Part shown: positions 1 to 11,760 of the stretch, piece by piece
Position numbering within the stretch: the first letter of the stretch is position 1
Layout of the letters: each line of letters starts with the position of its first letter
NCBI GenBank assembly: GCA_013399875.1
Contig: VXAZ01001836.1
Location: 992,001-1,056,000, forward strand
Source of the DNA: Gymnorhina tibicen
Lineage: Eukaryota > Chordata > Aves > Passeriformes > Artamidae
Direction: 5' to 3'
DNA: 64,000 nucleotides
The notes under the pieces: generated by a model
Seen by the model: only the letters and a program-made list of their open reading frames with translations
Told to the model about the DNA's origin: nothing
Databases searched by the model: none
Made by a program: the position numbers and the translations under genes

Positions 1-2057
1 GTGTGCTGGGGTCAGCATTTAATTTACAGAGGCTGCCTATTTTTTTATTTGTAAAATGATCTTTTTGATGTTACTGCAGTGTAGTACCACCTTTGCTTCA
101 GTAACACCTTAAGATGCTGGTAAGGTGGTATTAGGAGCCCCTGAGACAAAGAGATGTCAGTCAGTTAAGGAGGGTACTTCCTCTTCTGTAGCTGGCTGCC
201 TGGAGAAGCTTTCATATAGAGAAACAGGGTGAGGTAGGTCTGGGACTCTGCAGCTTTAGCAGATGTTTTAATAACTACTGAGAGTGGGGGTACATTACTA
301 CATCGATAACTTATACCTTTTTGTTGGTCTGAGTACTAAGATAATGCCATGAACACATCCTTAGGCAACTGTAAAAGGCACCAGCATTCCTTTATCAGCC
401 TGCTTATTTGTGTATCCTTATAAATACTTCTATTCTAAGTTTTATATTCTGTTACTCTGTGGGGTTTTATGGAACCACTTTATGTTAAGAAGATCTGCAG
501 AAAATACAATGGTGGATCTCCAGTCAGTTGATGTTTCTGATATTCTGTGGGATTAGAAGTTGCATAAAGAACTGCTGTTCATGTTGTATTTGAAGTTTCC
601 CTTTATCTCCACCTTAGAATTTGCAAAGCCCATGCTAAGAGAACACTGAGAGTAGTGTGAACCACCTGGGCTGTTGTATAATGTAGGATTTCTCTTGGAC
701 AATTTCATATCATGTTTTTTATACAGAAAACCACGTCAGTGCTGGTCCTGCCAGTTTCTGCTTCCATCAGGAAAGCTAAATCAGCACCCAGAGCAACATA
801 TTCCCCTGACCTGTCCTAGACACGTGCTTTGCAATGAGATGCTGTCTTAGAAGTGGTTATGTCTTTTCATGGACTGAAAATGGACAATGAATAACAAATT
901 CAGATGCAGACCTTCAGAGATGCCTACTTGGAATTGAATTCTGCCCCTTTCTGGCAGAACAGATTGTTTGGATTGCTTTTTTGTTGCAAAGGAACTCTGT
1001 GTATCCTTTGTAAACATTATGAACTAGTTCTGGGCTGAGATTCCATATTATGAGAACACCGTGTTCCCTTTAAGTTCTGGCTAATGTCACTCATGAGGAT
1101 CTGGAAGTACAGGGAAAACCCATGTATGTAAAGGATGAGTTTTCATCTGTCCTTTTGAGATGGTAAGGATCATAAGGCACTGGATTCATTTCTGGAGATC
1201 ATTGCTCATCTTTCCATTTAGGATGGCATTGTGCCTCCTTCCTTTGTGGTAAGGACTCTGGTCAAATGGATTGTATCCTCTGGGCGTAAAATATTGCAGT
1301 GATTGGGCCTTGAATATTCAAACTCGTGTTCAGCTGTGCAGATATTTGGCTGATTTCATTTCTGTTCATGAAGATTTTCAGTGCTTTTTCTGAAGGTTAG
1401 GAGAGACATGCAGAATTGCTTTGTCTAAAGCTTTTTTCTCACGGAACCTCACATTCCAGGTGTACATGGGAATCAGCAAGGAGTCAGAAAGCCATGTGCA
1501 AAATTGTGTCAGAAACAACCTGACTTCTACTACAACTTTTAGCTATCTATTTGGAGCAAAAGGAGAGGGAAGATCATTTTAGGAAACTTGAGCAGCATTA
1601 GTAGAGGAACAAAAGGTCACTGCCAAGAGGTGCTGAGATAATCAGTTTGGTGATTATTTGAGTTTAGCAAGAGCTTTACATCCACCGTGAATCTTCTTCA
1701 GGGATTTCATTTAGAGTATGTCCATGAGAGGATATGAACATCCTTCTTAACTGATGAAAAATAACCTTTAAGGCTGATACCCTTACCTTTTTCTTAAGTT
1801 GTAGAATAGATGCGAATGCTGTTCACTGCAAACCTTAGCATCTATCCATGGGCAATGTCAGTGAAATTACCTAAATTGTCAAATAGCACGATCTAAATAT
1901 AGAGCAGAAATACCTTTAGCTTTGGTTCACAGATGATGCAATCTCCTGAGACAGCATAAACTTAACCAGTTTAAACTGATGTCCAGAACCTCTGGTGAAA
2001 CTGTTGCATTCTTAAATAATTTGACAGATCTGGCTTGGTTTCTTAGTTTGGGCTTCT

Positions 2058-2094
<37 letters not shown>

Positions 2095-5000
2095 TGGTGA
2101 CAGTTCTGAGGAGCTGGAACAGAAATAAAGCTTTCCTTATGGGCAGGAGCTGGACTGGCTGTGGTGTAGTTGTTTCATGGTTGTGTCAGGAAAAGCATTT
2201 TATATAATATTTGGCTTTAAATACATGAATTGTGAAATTATGTTTCTGACTGGAGAATTTAAGATTTTTAGGCCTCTGGGTACAAGTAAGGCCCACACGG
2301 GCTTGCTCAGTTACAACTGTATATGCAAATTAAATGCACATCTGCACAGCTGCATTTTTGCTAACAAGCACCTAAAAACCAGTCAGTCCATCCAATTTAT
2401 ATTGTGTTGTCTCTGTCAGCTGAGTTTTCATCACCAATTACAGCTAACATTTGTGCCAGTACACATGTATCTAGATGTAATCCCCTAACACTTGTTTAAT
2501 ATGCAATACATCTGACTTTAAAAATGTCCTTTACATTTTTGGAAGCATACATCAGCTTCTTCTTATAATAGCCACCCTAAGTTACACAACAAGCTGCCTC
2601 TATGCTTCATTTGCAAGTTATGAGAAAAACTTAGAAACACATGGGCCAATGTAGACTAAACTATATTAAAAACAAAGTATTTTTTTTCCTCTTGAACTGT
2701 AGTTGTATTGTCCCTGATCACAGCCAGGAGATGAGTGAGCAGAAAAAATAAACCCATATAGAAAAAGGTTTCTTCATTCATTGTGAATTATAGAAAATTT
2801 TCTTTCAACTTTACGTGAAAGATTCTTTTCAAAGTGAGCATTAATTTCTGTGACAACTAAAATATTTTTGTCATTCAGGGGTAATTACACATTCTCTCTC
2901 GGTCCCTACCCCCTCACCGCCTTCTTGATCTCAGTCTCCTGTTGTCATCTCCCTAGGGCAATGTCCTGCTGTTCTCCCATTTGAATACTTGCCTGCAAGT
3001 TTCTGCACACCAGTCATGCTTTCACCCACAAATCTTACAGCACTCTGTTCCTTTAGTTCCCTCCCCTGGAAAACTGTGACCAGCACACATCACAGTGACC
3101 CAAAATACATTATCTTTAATTTGAACTGTAGGAACATAGCATAGCAAGGGGAAAAGTTTAAAACAACAGGAAGTGTCATTGCTGTAACTTAGTCTGTCCT
3201 CCACAGGGGCATTCTGATGGGTTCATTTCTGTCAGGGATCCAAGTCTCAAGTCTACCTTATTTCAAAACACCAGTTCTCATGATCTTTCCAGAATGTGGC
3301 CCCCTGTACACCTTTCAGTCTTTGTACTCTCCTCCCTGCCCACACTTTTCTTACCTGGGGGGAAAAAAAAAGGAAAAAAACAAAGAGAAAGAAAAAGACA
3401 AGCTGAGAAAGGTAGAATAGATAACTTACCAGAATAGATAACTTACAATTGTTATTGGTCCTGAAATTCTACTCTTGGTTTCTTAGGTGAATTGCTGTTG
3501 CTCCCCTTGGGTTTACTGCCTGAGCACCTAGTGACTGAATCAACACATTATAAGAGACAAGAGATTTAGTGTACACTACTTGGACGGCTAAACAGAACAT
3601 CCAGTATTAAGAGAGTATTATAGGTAATTATAGGTATAAGACCTAAAAATGCAGACATTCAGAACTTGATTTTCAAGGGACCAGTGGGGCAGGAAACAAG
3701 TTTCTATTGTCAACATTTCTTTAGTCTTCTTTAGATATTAAACAACTTTGCATTGGCAAACATGCAGTGTAAAATAGTCTTGCACAATCGTCCAACTACG
3801 CAACTCTCATGTACATGAGAGCTCCCACGCTATGGATTTTCAGAAGTTCCAACTGCTTCCTTCAGAACTAAATAGTTTATACTACCAGTATCACTAATGG
3901 AAAATTAGCACTGAGTAATCTGGGAAGCCAATGCCCAGGTTCTGTTCAGTTCTTCCCATCAGATCACATTCATGTGGAAGAGGCAGTGATCCCCAAGACT
4001 TGCTTGTCTTGTCCCTTTGCCTTTCACTGACTGTTTTTATGTGGTGGTTTCTTCCACACAAGCCAGATGAATTAGTATTTTGTGGTAGAACACAGATTTC
4101 CTTTGCCAAGAACATTTGTGGGCATCTGTGAGAAAGTGCTTTTACTATTCTCCACAGCTTTCCTGTGTGTACACACAAGTGAAGGAGTCCCTCTGAGACG
4201 ATAACCTGTCCCCATGCATGGATGTTAATCTGGGGTTAGATGTGGGGAAGAAAGAACGGGGTGGTTTTGGTCCTTTGTCTGCTCTTAAAACTATGCTCAT
4301 TATCACAGTATCTCAGTGGGAAGCTGTGCAGTCAGGGATGTAAGTAACATTTGCTATATGTTGTTTCTTTTGCCGTGCTGGCTTTGTTCCCTGTGCCCTG
4401 GGATGTTGCTCTTGGGCAGTGTACTTTGTTCTCTGGGACAGGAGAGTGTTGCTTGAATATTATTACTGTATATAAATATATCCTGGAGGACATACCTCAA
4501 AGGAAACCACTTTGCTCTTGCAGCAGAATGTGATGGGGTTTACAAAGATTTGTAAGTTCTCTGGGGAGTTCATGCTGCAGACTTGGACGGGCAGCCATGG
4601 CAGCTTTGCCTGTGCTGCAATGTCTTGTGCTCTCAAAGGGCTGAGTTGTTGACCACAGGATTCAAACAGACTTTTTGCACTCTCTGGTTTTTTTCAGTAC
4701 AAAATAAAATCGTTCCAGGTGGAGGAGATACTACCTGTAAAAATAAAGTTACAGTGCTGGACAGCAAGTGGGGCTGTGCTCTGCACTGTCTAGAGGCAGT
4801 CTGGACTTACCCAACTATTTGCTGTCTGGGACAGTTCTACACAGCATGAGGTTTCTGGCTCTGTAACCATCTGCAATTCTTGGATTTTGTATCTGCTTAG
4901 GGCTTTTTTTCCTCCCTCTCTTTTGGTGGTTTTTCTTTCCTGTCCTTTCTCTGCCTGATTCTCAGAACACCAGGCAATCTTCACAGAACCAGATGCTAAA

Positions 5001-5883
5001 TAGACTGTAGCAACAGTAAAGGAGCACCTGGGTTGCTGTATTTTAACAATATTTCTATTTTCAAATCAATTGTATTGTATGTGTTTTAGTAAAGGGTAAT
5101 GGAAACAGAGTTGACACAATTTTTTTTTTAAAAAAGAATCAAACTCTGCATAAGCATTTCAAACATGGACTCTGACACGTAAAATGAAGAGTTGCTTTTG
5201 TCTCAACTTGTGTAGCCTGGCTATTAGAGAGAGGCACAAAATCAGATGTAACTATTCTTCTGTGCGTTTCCCCATGCCGTTTGAGGTTTGCAGCCAAGGA
5301 AACTTCGAACAGCCCTCATAATTTTAAGCCTGTGGGCTGAAGATACCATTTGTAGGTAAGTGTGGGCTATTTTAGAAGTATTTTTCACTCTTGATTTCTG
5401 CAGGTCGGCTGATAGTGCCAGAAATACTGGCTGTACCTGCCCCAATTTACTTCCTTTGGGGAGGCTTCTGCTAGCAGCCATGATGGGATAGCTTTTGTTC
5501 CACAGAATGAGGAGTGTAAACAGAGATAGCCCTGGAGAGAAGTGCATTAGCAGTGGGATACACAGCATCCCTCTGCTCTTGCTTCCCATGCAGACCACGA
5601 GAACCTGACCTATAACTTTTTGTACAGTTATTGACTCAAATCTATCCCTGGTGTTATCCCTATTATGACTTAATAGTATATATTTGGCTCATTAACATTT
5701 TAATGACATTCTTCTTGAAGAGAGAATGCTTTCTGGAAATTTTCTTTTCTGCAGATTTATGGTGTTTCTAGGAAGATAAGTTTATTTCCAGCAAATACGA
5801 ACCACAGCTCACTGGGACTAATGTAATGCAGCCTGTGTTACAAGTGTGTTTACTTTTCTATCTTATTGTCTTTCCCCCCTCAG
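1..5883 (+). other. LTBP1: LTBP1 intron (3' part); no exon recognised
   Basis: This stretch lies upstream of the first LTBP1 exon in the window and ends in a pyrimidine-rich acceptor (cccccctcag) at 5883. I looked for the preceding LTBP1 exons, which encode the cysteine-rich TB (8-Cys) module, and saw no reading frame with the CCC triplet plus flanking splice sites. I therefore read it as intron. A short exon could still be missed by eye. It contains a (TG)n microsatellite at 2062-2093 and an 18-bp palindrome at 3804-3821. Confidence 0.7.
2062..2093. repeat. (TG)n microsatellite
   Basis: About 16 uninterrupted TG units follow a short T run. This is a simple dinucleotide repeat inside the LTBP1 intron. 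It is likely polymorphic in length, and no function is implied. Confidence 0.97.
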
Positions 5884-6006
5884 AGGATTACGCCCAGCTG
5901 TGCAACATTCCTGTTCCAGGATCTCGGCGGCCATATGGACAGGATGCTTTAGTTGACTTCGAGGAGCACTACACTCCAGAAACTAATCCATACTTTGTTG
6001 AAGACC
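5884..6006 (+). CDS. LTBP1: LTBP1 exon, linker after the last TB domain
   Basis: A 123-nt exon is bounded by cccccctcag at 5883 and the donor C|GTAAGC at 6007. It reads [20 protein letters not shown] at the start and TNPYFVEDR at the end, with the last Arg codon split across the intron. It forms the proline- and tyrosine-rich linker between the final 8-Cys domain and the penultimate EGF module of LTBP1. The exon is phase 1 at both ends, so skipping it would keep frame. The open frame runs on into the intron to about 6074, which is read-through rather than coding. Confidence 0.93.
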
Positions 6007-9000
6007 GTAAGCAAGATTCTCTGTTATATAAAAGACTTGAAATGAGATTTTTAACTATAGTTGTTTCCCTGTAGCTGGTTTCATTCTTCTCTTTGCCTCT
6101 GGGTTATGTGGCCTATTTATGTTTTAGTTATTCCTCTGACACTAGCTTTCGGTCAGGTGTTCCAGTTCAAGAGCCAGGTTTGTGTGAGAGTCCAGTTGGG
6201 CTCGCAGTACAATTATTTTTTAATCTAGTGAAACAGTTTGTGCCAAGTGTACTGAATTGGTGTTTACCAACAGTTTTACAGCTCAAGGTCAAAAGGATTG
6301 CCAATTTTCCTTCTCACAAATTGATTTTCCTTTGGAGCATGGGACAGATTTCTCAGAGTGTGTTTAATTTAAAAGAAGAAGAAAAAAAAAACCACCTTCA
6401 TCTTTCCATGATTTCCCAGCAGAACTTGTACGGGTGAAATGAGAGCATGCAAGTCATTCTTGCTCAACAGAGAAAACGTACAGCACAGTGTGAATACACA
6501 GAGAATACACATATGTATGGACTTCAGGCTGGATGCTATGGCCTGCCAGGCAGGGTGTGAGGGATTGTACACGGCATCTTGGTTGTGCTTGAGGAATATC
6601 AGGGCCCTTTATGTTTGGTCTGGCCCGGCTCACTCTTAAGACTTGAGGGAGAGGAATGCTTACAGATTTCAGCATCTTCCTCAAAATCAGGCACCAGATT
6701 TTACAGATCCAGAATATTTTAGCACAGTTTTAGAGAAGAAAAGTGAAAGTATCAGAAGGAGCTGGTAACTTCTTGTGCTTTACATATATATGGCCTGCAA
6801 GTTGCCACTATACTCTTCCCCAGTCAGTGTTACTGAGTGCTGACATTTAACCGAAATGCCACACAGCTGAAAAATACTGCTTACACAATGAAAAACCCAG
6901 AACAATGATGGGTAAGCAATGTTAATGTACTGTTAATCTGGAAAGAAGCATTTCACAAGGTATAAACAAGGTATATAATTTAATGGTAAATAAATACTAT
7001 GAAATGTGGAAAGTTTTGAATCCACAGCTGAGACCACTTCATAGAATGTCTTCACTGGGAAGGGACCTTAAAGATCATCCAGTTCCAGCCGCTTAGGAAC
7101 AGAGGCTTAAGAGCTCATGGCTCTTGCTCCCATCGTATCACTGAATCAGATGGGGCATCCTGTTTAGGGCATCAGAGACTTCAAGATCACAGTCCTGCTG
7201 CAGGTTGTGTGAGGAATACAACAATTCGTCCCATCCCATGGCCGGGCCATGTACCTTCAGGGTAATATTTGTCATTATGCAATCAGTTTCTACAGAAGCA
7301 AATACATACCTTAGAATTACAATACAGGTCCCATCAAGCTGTTTTGAAGTAGAGTATATTTTGTGGAGTAGAACTTGCTGTGAGTGATAAATATTTTAGT
7401 TTTAGCTAGTTAAAATTACAACATACTGTATCTATGACAGAGAGAGGGAGAGAAAAAATATGTATGTATGTGTGCACCTATGTTTATGCACATGCATATA
7501 TGTCTGCATATAAACTATATGTCTAATAAATTATGTCTTTTCTTTATTTAAAAAATATCTGTGTATTTGGGGGGACACTTTTCCCTTTCTTGGCACTGTT
7601 TTCTAAATTAGAAAAAGTCTTTACTTTAAAGGTCTCTCCTGAGCCCTCTGCAAGCTCTATCAGAAGACTCTAGCAAGTAATGAAATTTGGTTACCTACCT
7701 CATGACAGTGCTCAATATCCTCAATACTATTGCATTGAGAAGTGATTTACAAGGCTCATGAAAAAGACTGCAGTGTTTCCCATTTAATGTACACTTGAAT
7801 ACATCCTGTGTATTATATATGTTCTTGAGATGTGACATCTGTCAGCATGTACTTACTTCACGCTATGTGTTCAGTGTCTCCAGAATCTCCTCGGTGTATT
7901 ACTGACCAGCTTGACCCTTACTGAGAAGGCCACCAAGCTAGAAAATCCAGGGTAGGAACAATATTTGTAGTCAAAGAGAGAGGGAGTGGAAATGGCAGTA
8001 TGGAAGTTAAACGGAGGATGATATGGAAAGGGCAGGATAGGAAAGGCAAAAGCAGGTCAGTAGAAAAGAAGGCCTCAAGGACCAAGACAGGATGGAGTAA
8101 ATAAGAAAACACAAGAGAAAAAAACCATAAGGAAGGGAGAAACTCACATTCCTAGGTAGCTTAGCAAATATATGTATCATAGCTGTTGCAATATTAATTA
8201 AAGTAAACAGTTTTTCAATAAGTTGATGGCTTGTTGGTGGAGCCACTACCTGTTACAGGACAGATGGGGAGATACATCCTACTGTATTCCACTACAGCTC
8301 CAATTTCCCCTCTATGTATTCATTATGTTGTTAAACTTATGACTCAAACATTCTCAGCTTTTTCTTTTTGGTGTGATGGGCTGCCATCTGCAGTCCTGTT
8401 ACATCACTGCTCCATGAGCAGAAAGCTAGTGAAAAAAAACTTAGGGCTTAAAGGAGCAGTTCAGTCCTAGAGACAATCTGAACATGTAAAGATGTAAAAT
8501 AATTTTGTAAGTATATATCCTTCCTTATATATAAAAGCGTAACTGTCACAAGAACCCTAAGGCAGGGAGCATAAAAAGCATTGTACAAACCACTGAATAC
8601 AAAGACAACTCTTTGTATAAGAGGTGAAAAAAAAAAGCCCAGCGCTTTGAGCTTTGACTGCTCACCATTTAGAATTATGACAAGGAGCAATTGGTAGATT
8701 ATAGGTATTTGTACTGGCACCAGTCACTGAAGCACAAACCAAAGGGTTGTTAACAAAAAACCACAACAGGAAAGCAGTCTCTGATTTCTTCTTATTTTCC
8801 TTATGGCAGCTGGGATTGATTTTTTTTTAATATGTTTTCTTCTGGGTAAATTGTAATGCATCTCTTACCCGTCTACACACACACACCTTATTTTTCTAGA
8901 ATAGTTTTAAGAAACATTTATCACAAATTGCACAACTACTTGTTTCCTTAAAGGCTGATACACATAACAATTGAAATAAAAAGTGCTATTTAGAAAACAC

Positions 9001-10887
9001 TGACATACCCTTTAAAAAATAAACAATGAAATTACGGAGTTTCCATTACTACAAAAAAAAAATCACTGATTTTTAACACAAAATAAAACGTAAGAGTTAA
9101 CCAAGTTATTCAGTTTCTATCTTGAAACATATCACAGCACTTTTCTGGTACATTTAAAACTCCAGATGGTACAGCTCTGCTAAAGCTGACCTATTTTCTG
9201 CAAAGTCAAGTTACATTCCAGCAAACTTCTGAGAGGATTTCAAGACTCTTACTATATATTTGGGTATACTGATTCAATAGCTCTGTAACTTACTTGTTTG
9301 CAATTCTTTCTCCTCCCAGGTTTCCTGAACAGCTTTGAGGAGCTACAAGCAGAGGAATGTGGTATTCTGAATGGATGTGAAAATGGCCGATGTGTAAGAG
9401 TCCAGGAAGGCTACACCTGTGACTGCTTTGATGGTTATCACCTGGACATGGCCAAAATGACTTGTGTTGGTGAGGATAGTATATCACCTGTTATATCACC
9501 TGTTATCTCCTGTTAGGCTGTCAGTTTACTCAGTCACTTGACCTAAGGAGGCCTTGAACAAAGGGGTTAGAGATGATGACCTGAATTGTATTAAAGATGC
9601 CAGCTTTGTTTTATTTACTGCAAAGGCCAGTAACTATTGTTACAAAAATATCTTGGTGTTCCTCAGTTCATCTTGGTCATTGCAGGTGTGTTCAGTTAAG
9701 AGAGTAGAAGTGAGCAGGCACACATTTGTGGAATGAAGCTTAAACTTATATCAAGAATTTAAGTCTAATATACAGACCAAATGTTTTTCAAAGGCTTTAG
9801 TAAGCTAGGAGGATGGAACTGGATCCAGAGCAGAAGAGTGATTTTAGGAGTGGATTTTTAGAGTGGATTGAGAGTGATTGCCTAAACATGCAGATAACCA
9901 CCTGGTGAAGTTTGGCCCCTGGTTTTCAATGATTTCAGCAGTAAACAGACTTAACTATTTCTCTCACTCTCAAACTAGTAAATCTGCATGTTTACTAACC
10001 AAGACATCTATATCCTCAGTTAGAACAACTAAACATGGGAACAGCAAGTGTCAGTGAGAAGATGAAGCAAAACAACCACCCCTCAGTGTAGAAGCCTGGT
10101 AAAAATAGTGTGATTATTTCAATTTAAGGTCTGCACTAACCTTGCTTAGTATTATGCTTCATGACACACAGCTGAGATCTCCCAGCTCTGTGACGAGAAG
10201 CTGCCTGTGTGCCTTGTAGTCTTCAGGACTTTATGGCAAGCTGGCCTCCTTAGCAAGAAAAGATGTAGCTGCTGTGTATGTCAGGCCAGTGCTGCATGAT
10301 GTTCAGTGCAGGTGGTTTGCTGACAACACCAGCAGCTCCTAAAGTGTTCAATTGTGTGAAGTACAGATGTTATGCTAAGAACTTCAAGCTTCTTTCTTAA
10401 AAGTCACTTTTCAGTCATCAGATAAACACCTGTAAGTTGTTGCTTAATTTTGTTGTGCAGCTAGGCTGAATTTGGACTTGGTGATCTAACCGTTTAAGGC
10501 CCTTTAATACCCTATTGATTTCCTATGATAACTTCCACCTCTTCCCAATTCATCTTTTAGAGCTTTTGACCCAGCCTAATTCCACCCAATCGGAACTGAA
10601 AATAAAGTTCTCAGGGCGTTTGTGCAGATTGTTCTAGTCCTAACAATGCTGGAAATAAATGAGTATTACCTACACACCAGACTTAAGTACATGTCTTTTG
10701 ATGTCTCCTTTTTGCAGATGTGAATGAGTGCAACGAGCTGAACAACAGGATGTCCCTCTGCAAGAATGCCAAATGCATTAACACGGAAGGGTCGTACAAG
10801 TGTTTGTGTCTCCCTGGCTACGTGCCTTCAGACAAGCCAAACTACTGCACACCACTGAACTCAGAACTAGAGAGTGAACTGGAGTAG
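5884..10887 (+). CDS. LTBP1: LTBP1, C-terminal three exons (gene-level entry, spliced)
   Basis: This is the 3' coding end of latent TGF-beta binding protein 1, a secreted extracellular-matrix glycoprotein of the fibrillin/LTBP family. It binds the latent TGF-beta propeptide complex and anchors it to matrix microfibrils. Exons are 5884-6006, 9320-9469 and 10718-10887; all junctions join in phase 1 (C|GT and G|AT codons). They encode about 147 residues: a linker after the last TB domain, an EGF-like module, a calcium-binding EGF module and a short acidic tail. The translated text matches vertebrate LTBP1 closely, for example [19 protein letters not shown] and [18 protein letters not shown]3 has a related C-terminus but fits less well. 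Most of the protein, including the TGF-beta-binding TB module, is encoded to the left of the window. The same-strand RASGRP3 downstream agrees with known vertebrate synteny. Confidence 0.96.
6007..9319 (+). other. LTBP1: LTBP1 intron
   Basis: This 3.3-kb intron starts GTAAGC and ends in tctcctcccag. It carries one clear CR1 remnant (7039-7092) and AT-rich sequence. I see no further exon in it. Confidence 0.92.
7039..7092 (-). mobile_element. CR1 retroposon 3'-end fragment
   Basis: The stretch has the typical antisense CR1 tail: CATAGAATG, then a diverged spacer, then GGGACCTTAAAGATCATCCA and GTTCCAGCC. CR1 is the dominant avian non-LTR retroposon, and most copies are 5'-truncated. Sequence to about 7260 may belong to the same element, but I cannot align it by eye. 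Confidence 0.8.
9320..9469 (+). CDS. LTBP1: LTBP1 exon, EGF-like module
   Basis: A 150-nt, 50-codon exon lies between tcctcccag and the donor G|GTGAGG. It encodes an EGF-like module with six cysteines in the order [13 protein letters not shown]...CDCFDGYH...MTC. The position that carries a hydroxylatable Asn/Asp in calcium-binding EGFs is Arg here ([10 protein letters not shown]), as in LTBP1 of other vertebrates as I remember it. This module is therefore probably not a hydroxylated calcium-binding EGF. The Met at 9298 lies in the intron, before the acceptor, and is not a start codon. Confidence 0.96.
9470..10717 (+). other. LTBP1: LTBP1 last intron
   Basis: This 1.25-kb intron starts GTGAGG and ends ttttgcag. 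A 12-bp tandem repeat (9481-9515) begins 11 bases after the donor. Nothing else is recognised. Confidence 0.94.
9481..9515. repeat. 12-bp tandem repeat beside a splice donor
   Basis: The unit atatcacctgtt occurs twice exactly (9481-9492, 9493-9504), then once more in shortened form (9505-9515). It lies 12-46 bases downstream of an LTBP1 exon end. Confidence 0.9.
10718..10887 (+). CDS. LTBP1: LTBP1 terminal coding exon, calcium-binding EGF and stop
   Basis: The exon starts after ttttgcag and ends with TAG at 10885-10887. It encodes a calcium-binding EGF module with the DVNEC calcium motif at the junction and a [10 protein letters not shown] stretch. That stretch fits the Asn-hydroxylation consensus C-x-N-x4-Y-x-C. 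The tail after the last cysteine is short and acidic ([12 protein letters not shown]). The module text is nearly identical to mammalian LTBP1 as I recall it. The mammalian tail is a few residues longer. Confidence 0.97.
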
Positions 10888-11760
10888 AGGAAGATCTCCA
10901 TATCATAAGCCCATATACTCTGCACTGTATAAAGAAAAGGAAGAAGAGTATTTAACTTGAGAAGAGAAGGCACCAGAGTAGCAAACAAAAGGGGAGAAAA
11001 GGGTTAAAATGTGTCAAAGGTGAGACATGATGGGTTGGTTGTTCATCAGCTTCACTGAAGTGACAGACCAAATGGACACATTGCTCTGTATGAAAGAAAC
11101 AATCAAGTATATAGTGTGTTCATAAAAAAACAATCTTTGAAAATAATCAAAAACAGTGCTGTTATTTTAAACAGAAGAGCTTTGGTTTTTTTTGTTTTTT
11201 TGTTTTGTTTTGTTTTGGATTTTTTTTACTATTGCTTGATTAATTTGGCATTTAAATAGTGATGGAAATGTTTTATATTACTATGTCATTTTTTTGATTG
11301 TTCATTTCCTTGCCTACTTTTTCCTTTCAGACTTTTTTTTTCTGATCAGTACAAATTCTATGATACAGATATTCTTAGTCCATTTTGTAAGAACTGTTAC
11401 ACAGGGTGATGCTCCTCCTTCTCTGGAACATTGGTCAGTGACTTTTTTTTAATTTGCTAGTTGTCTGCCCTGTGGAGCAGGCACCATTTGTTTTCAAATG
11501 TTTATATACCTTGGCGAAAAGTCCTTATATTCATTTTGTATCCTGTATGGTTGTTACTGCACTTAAAGTCTTTAGAACCTTTCTTGCCAAGTTCAAAGCT
11601 GCTAGTGGACAACATTGGATTCCTTTTGTACATTAAACAAAAAGATTTTAGCTCACATCTCTATTGTAATGTGTAAATTGAACACAAGCGAGATCTTGTA
11701 TGATTACCCTAACATATTAAAGCTGTATATTAAAACTCAATAAAATCACCTTTTTTTAGA
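10888..11760 (+). other. LTBP1: LTBP1 3'UTR
   Basis: This is non-coding sequence after the stop codon. It contains a T-rich run with TTTTG units at about 11186-11230 and ends just past a canonical AATAAA at 11739-11744. The poly(A) site is inferred to fall at about 11755-11765. I see no other strong signal nearby that would give a longer form, but transcripts were not available. Confidence 0.8.
11739..11744 (+). promoter_or_regulatory. LTBP1: LTBP1 polyadenylation signal
   Basis: A canonical AATAAA lies about 850 bases after the stop codon. T-rich and G/T-containing sequence follows within 20-60 bases, as expected for the downstream element. Confidence 0.8.

Noticed and set aside
3485..3535. 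TGCTGTTGCTCC reading Cys-Cys-Cys, like the triplet of an LTBP TB domain
   Set aside because: The frame stops soon after, lacks the other cysteines in the right spacing, and has no matching acceptor in phase.
5826..5883. ATG at 5826 opening a frame into the LTBP1 linker exon
   Set aside because: The pyrimidine tract and AG at 5883 mark an intron end; the hydrophobic stretch is the translated polypyrimidine tract, not a signal peptide.
9298..9319. ATG at 9298 as a possible start before the EGF-like exon
   Set aside because: It lies upstream of a clean acceptor at 9319 and belongs to the intron.
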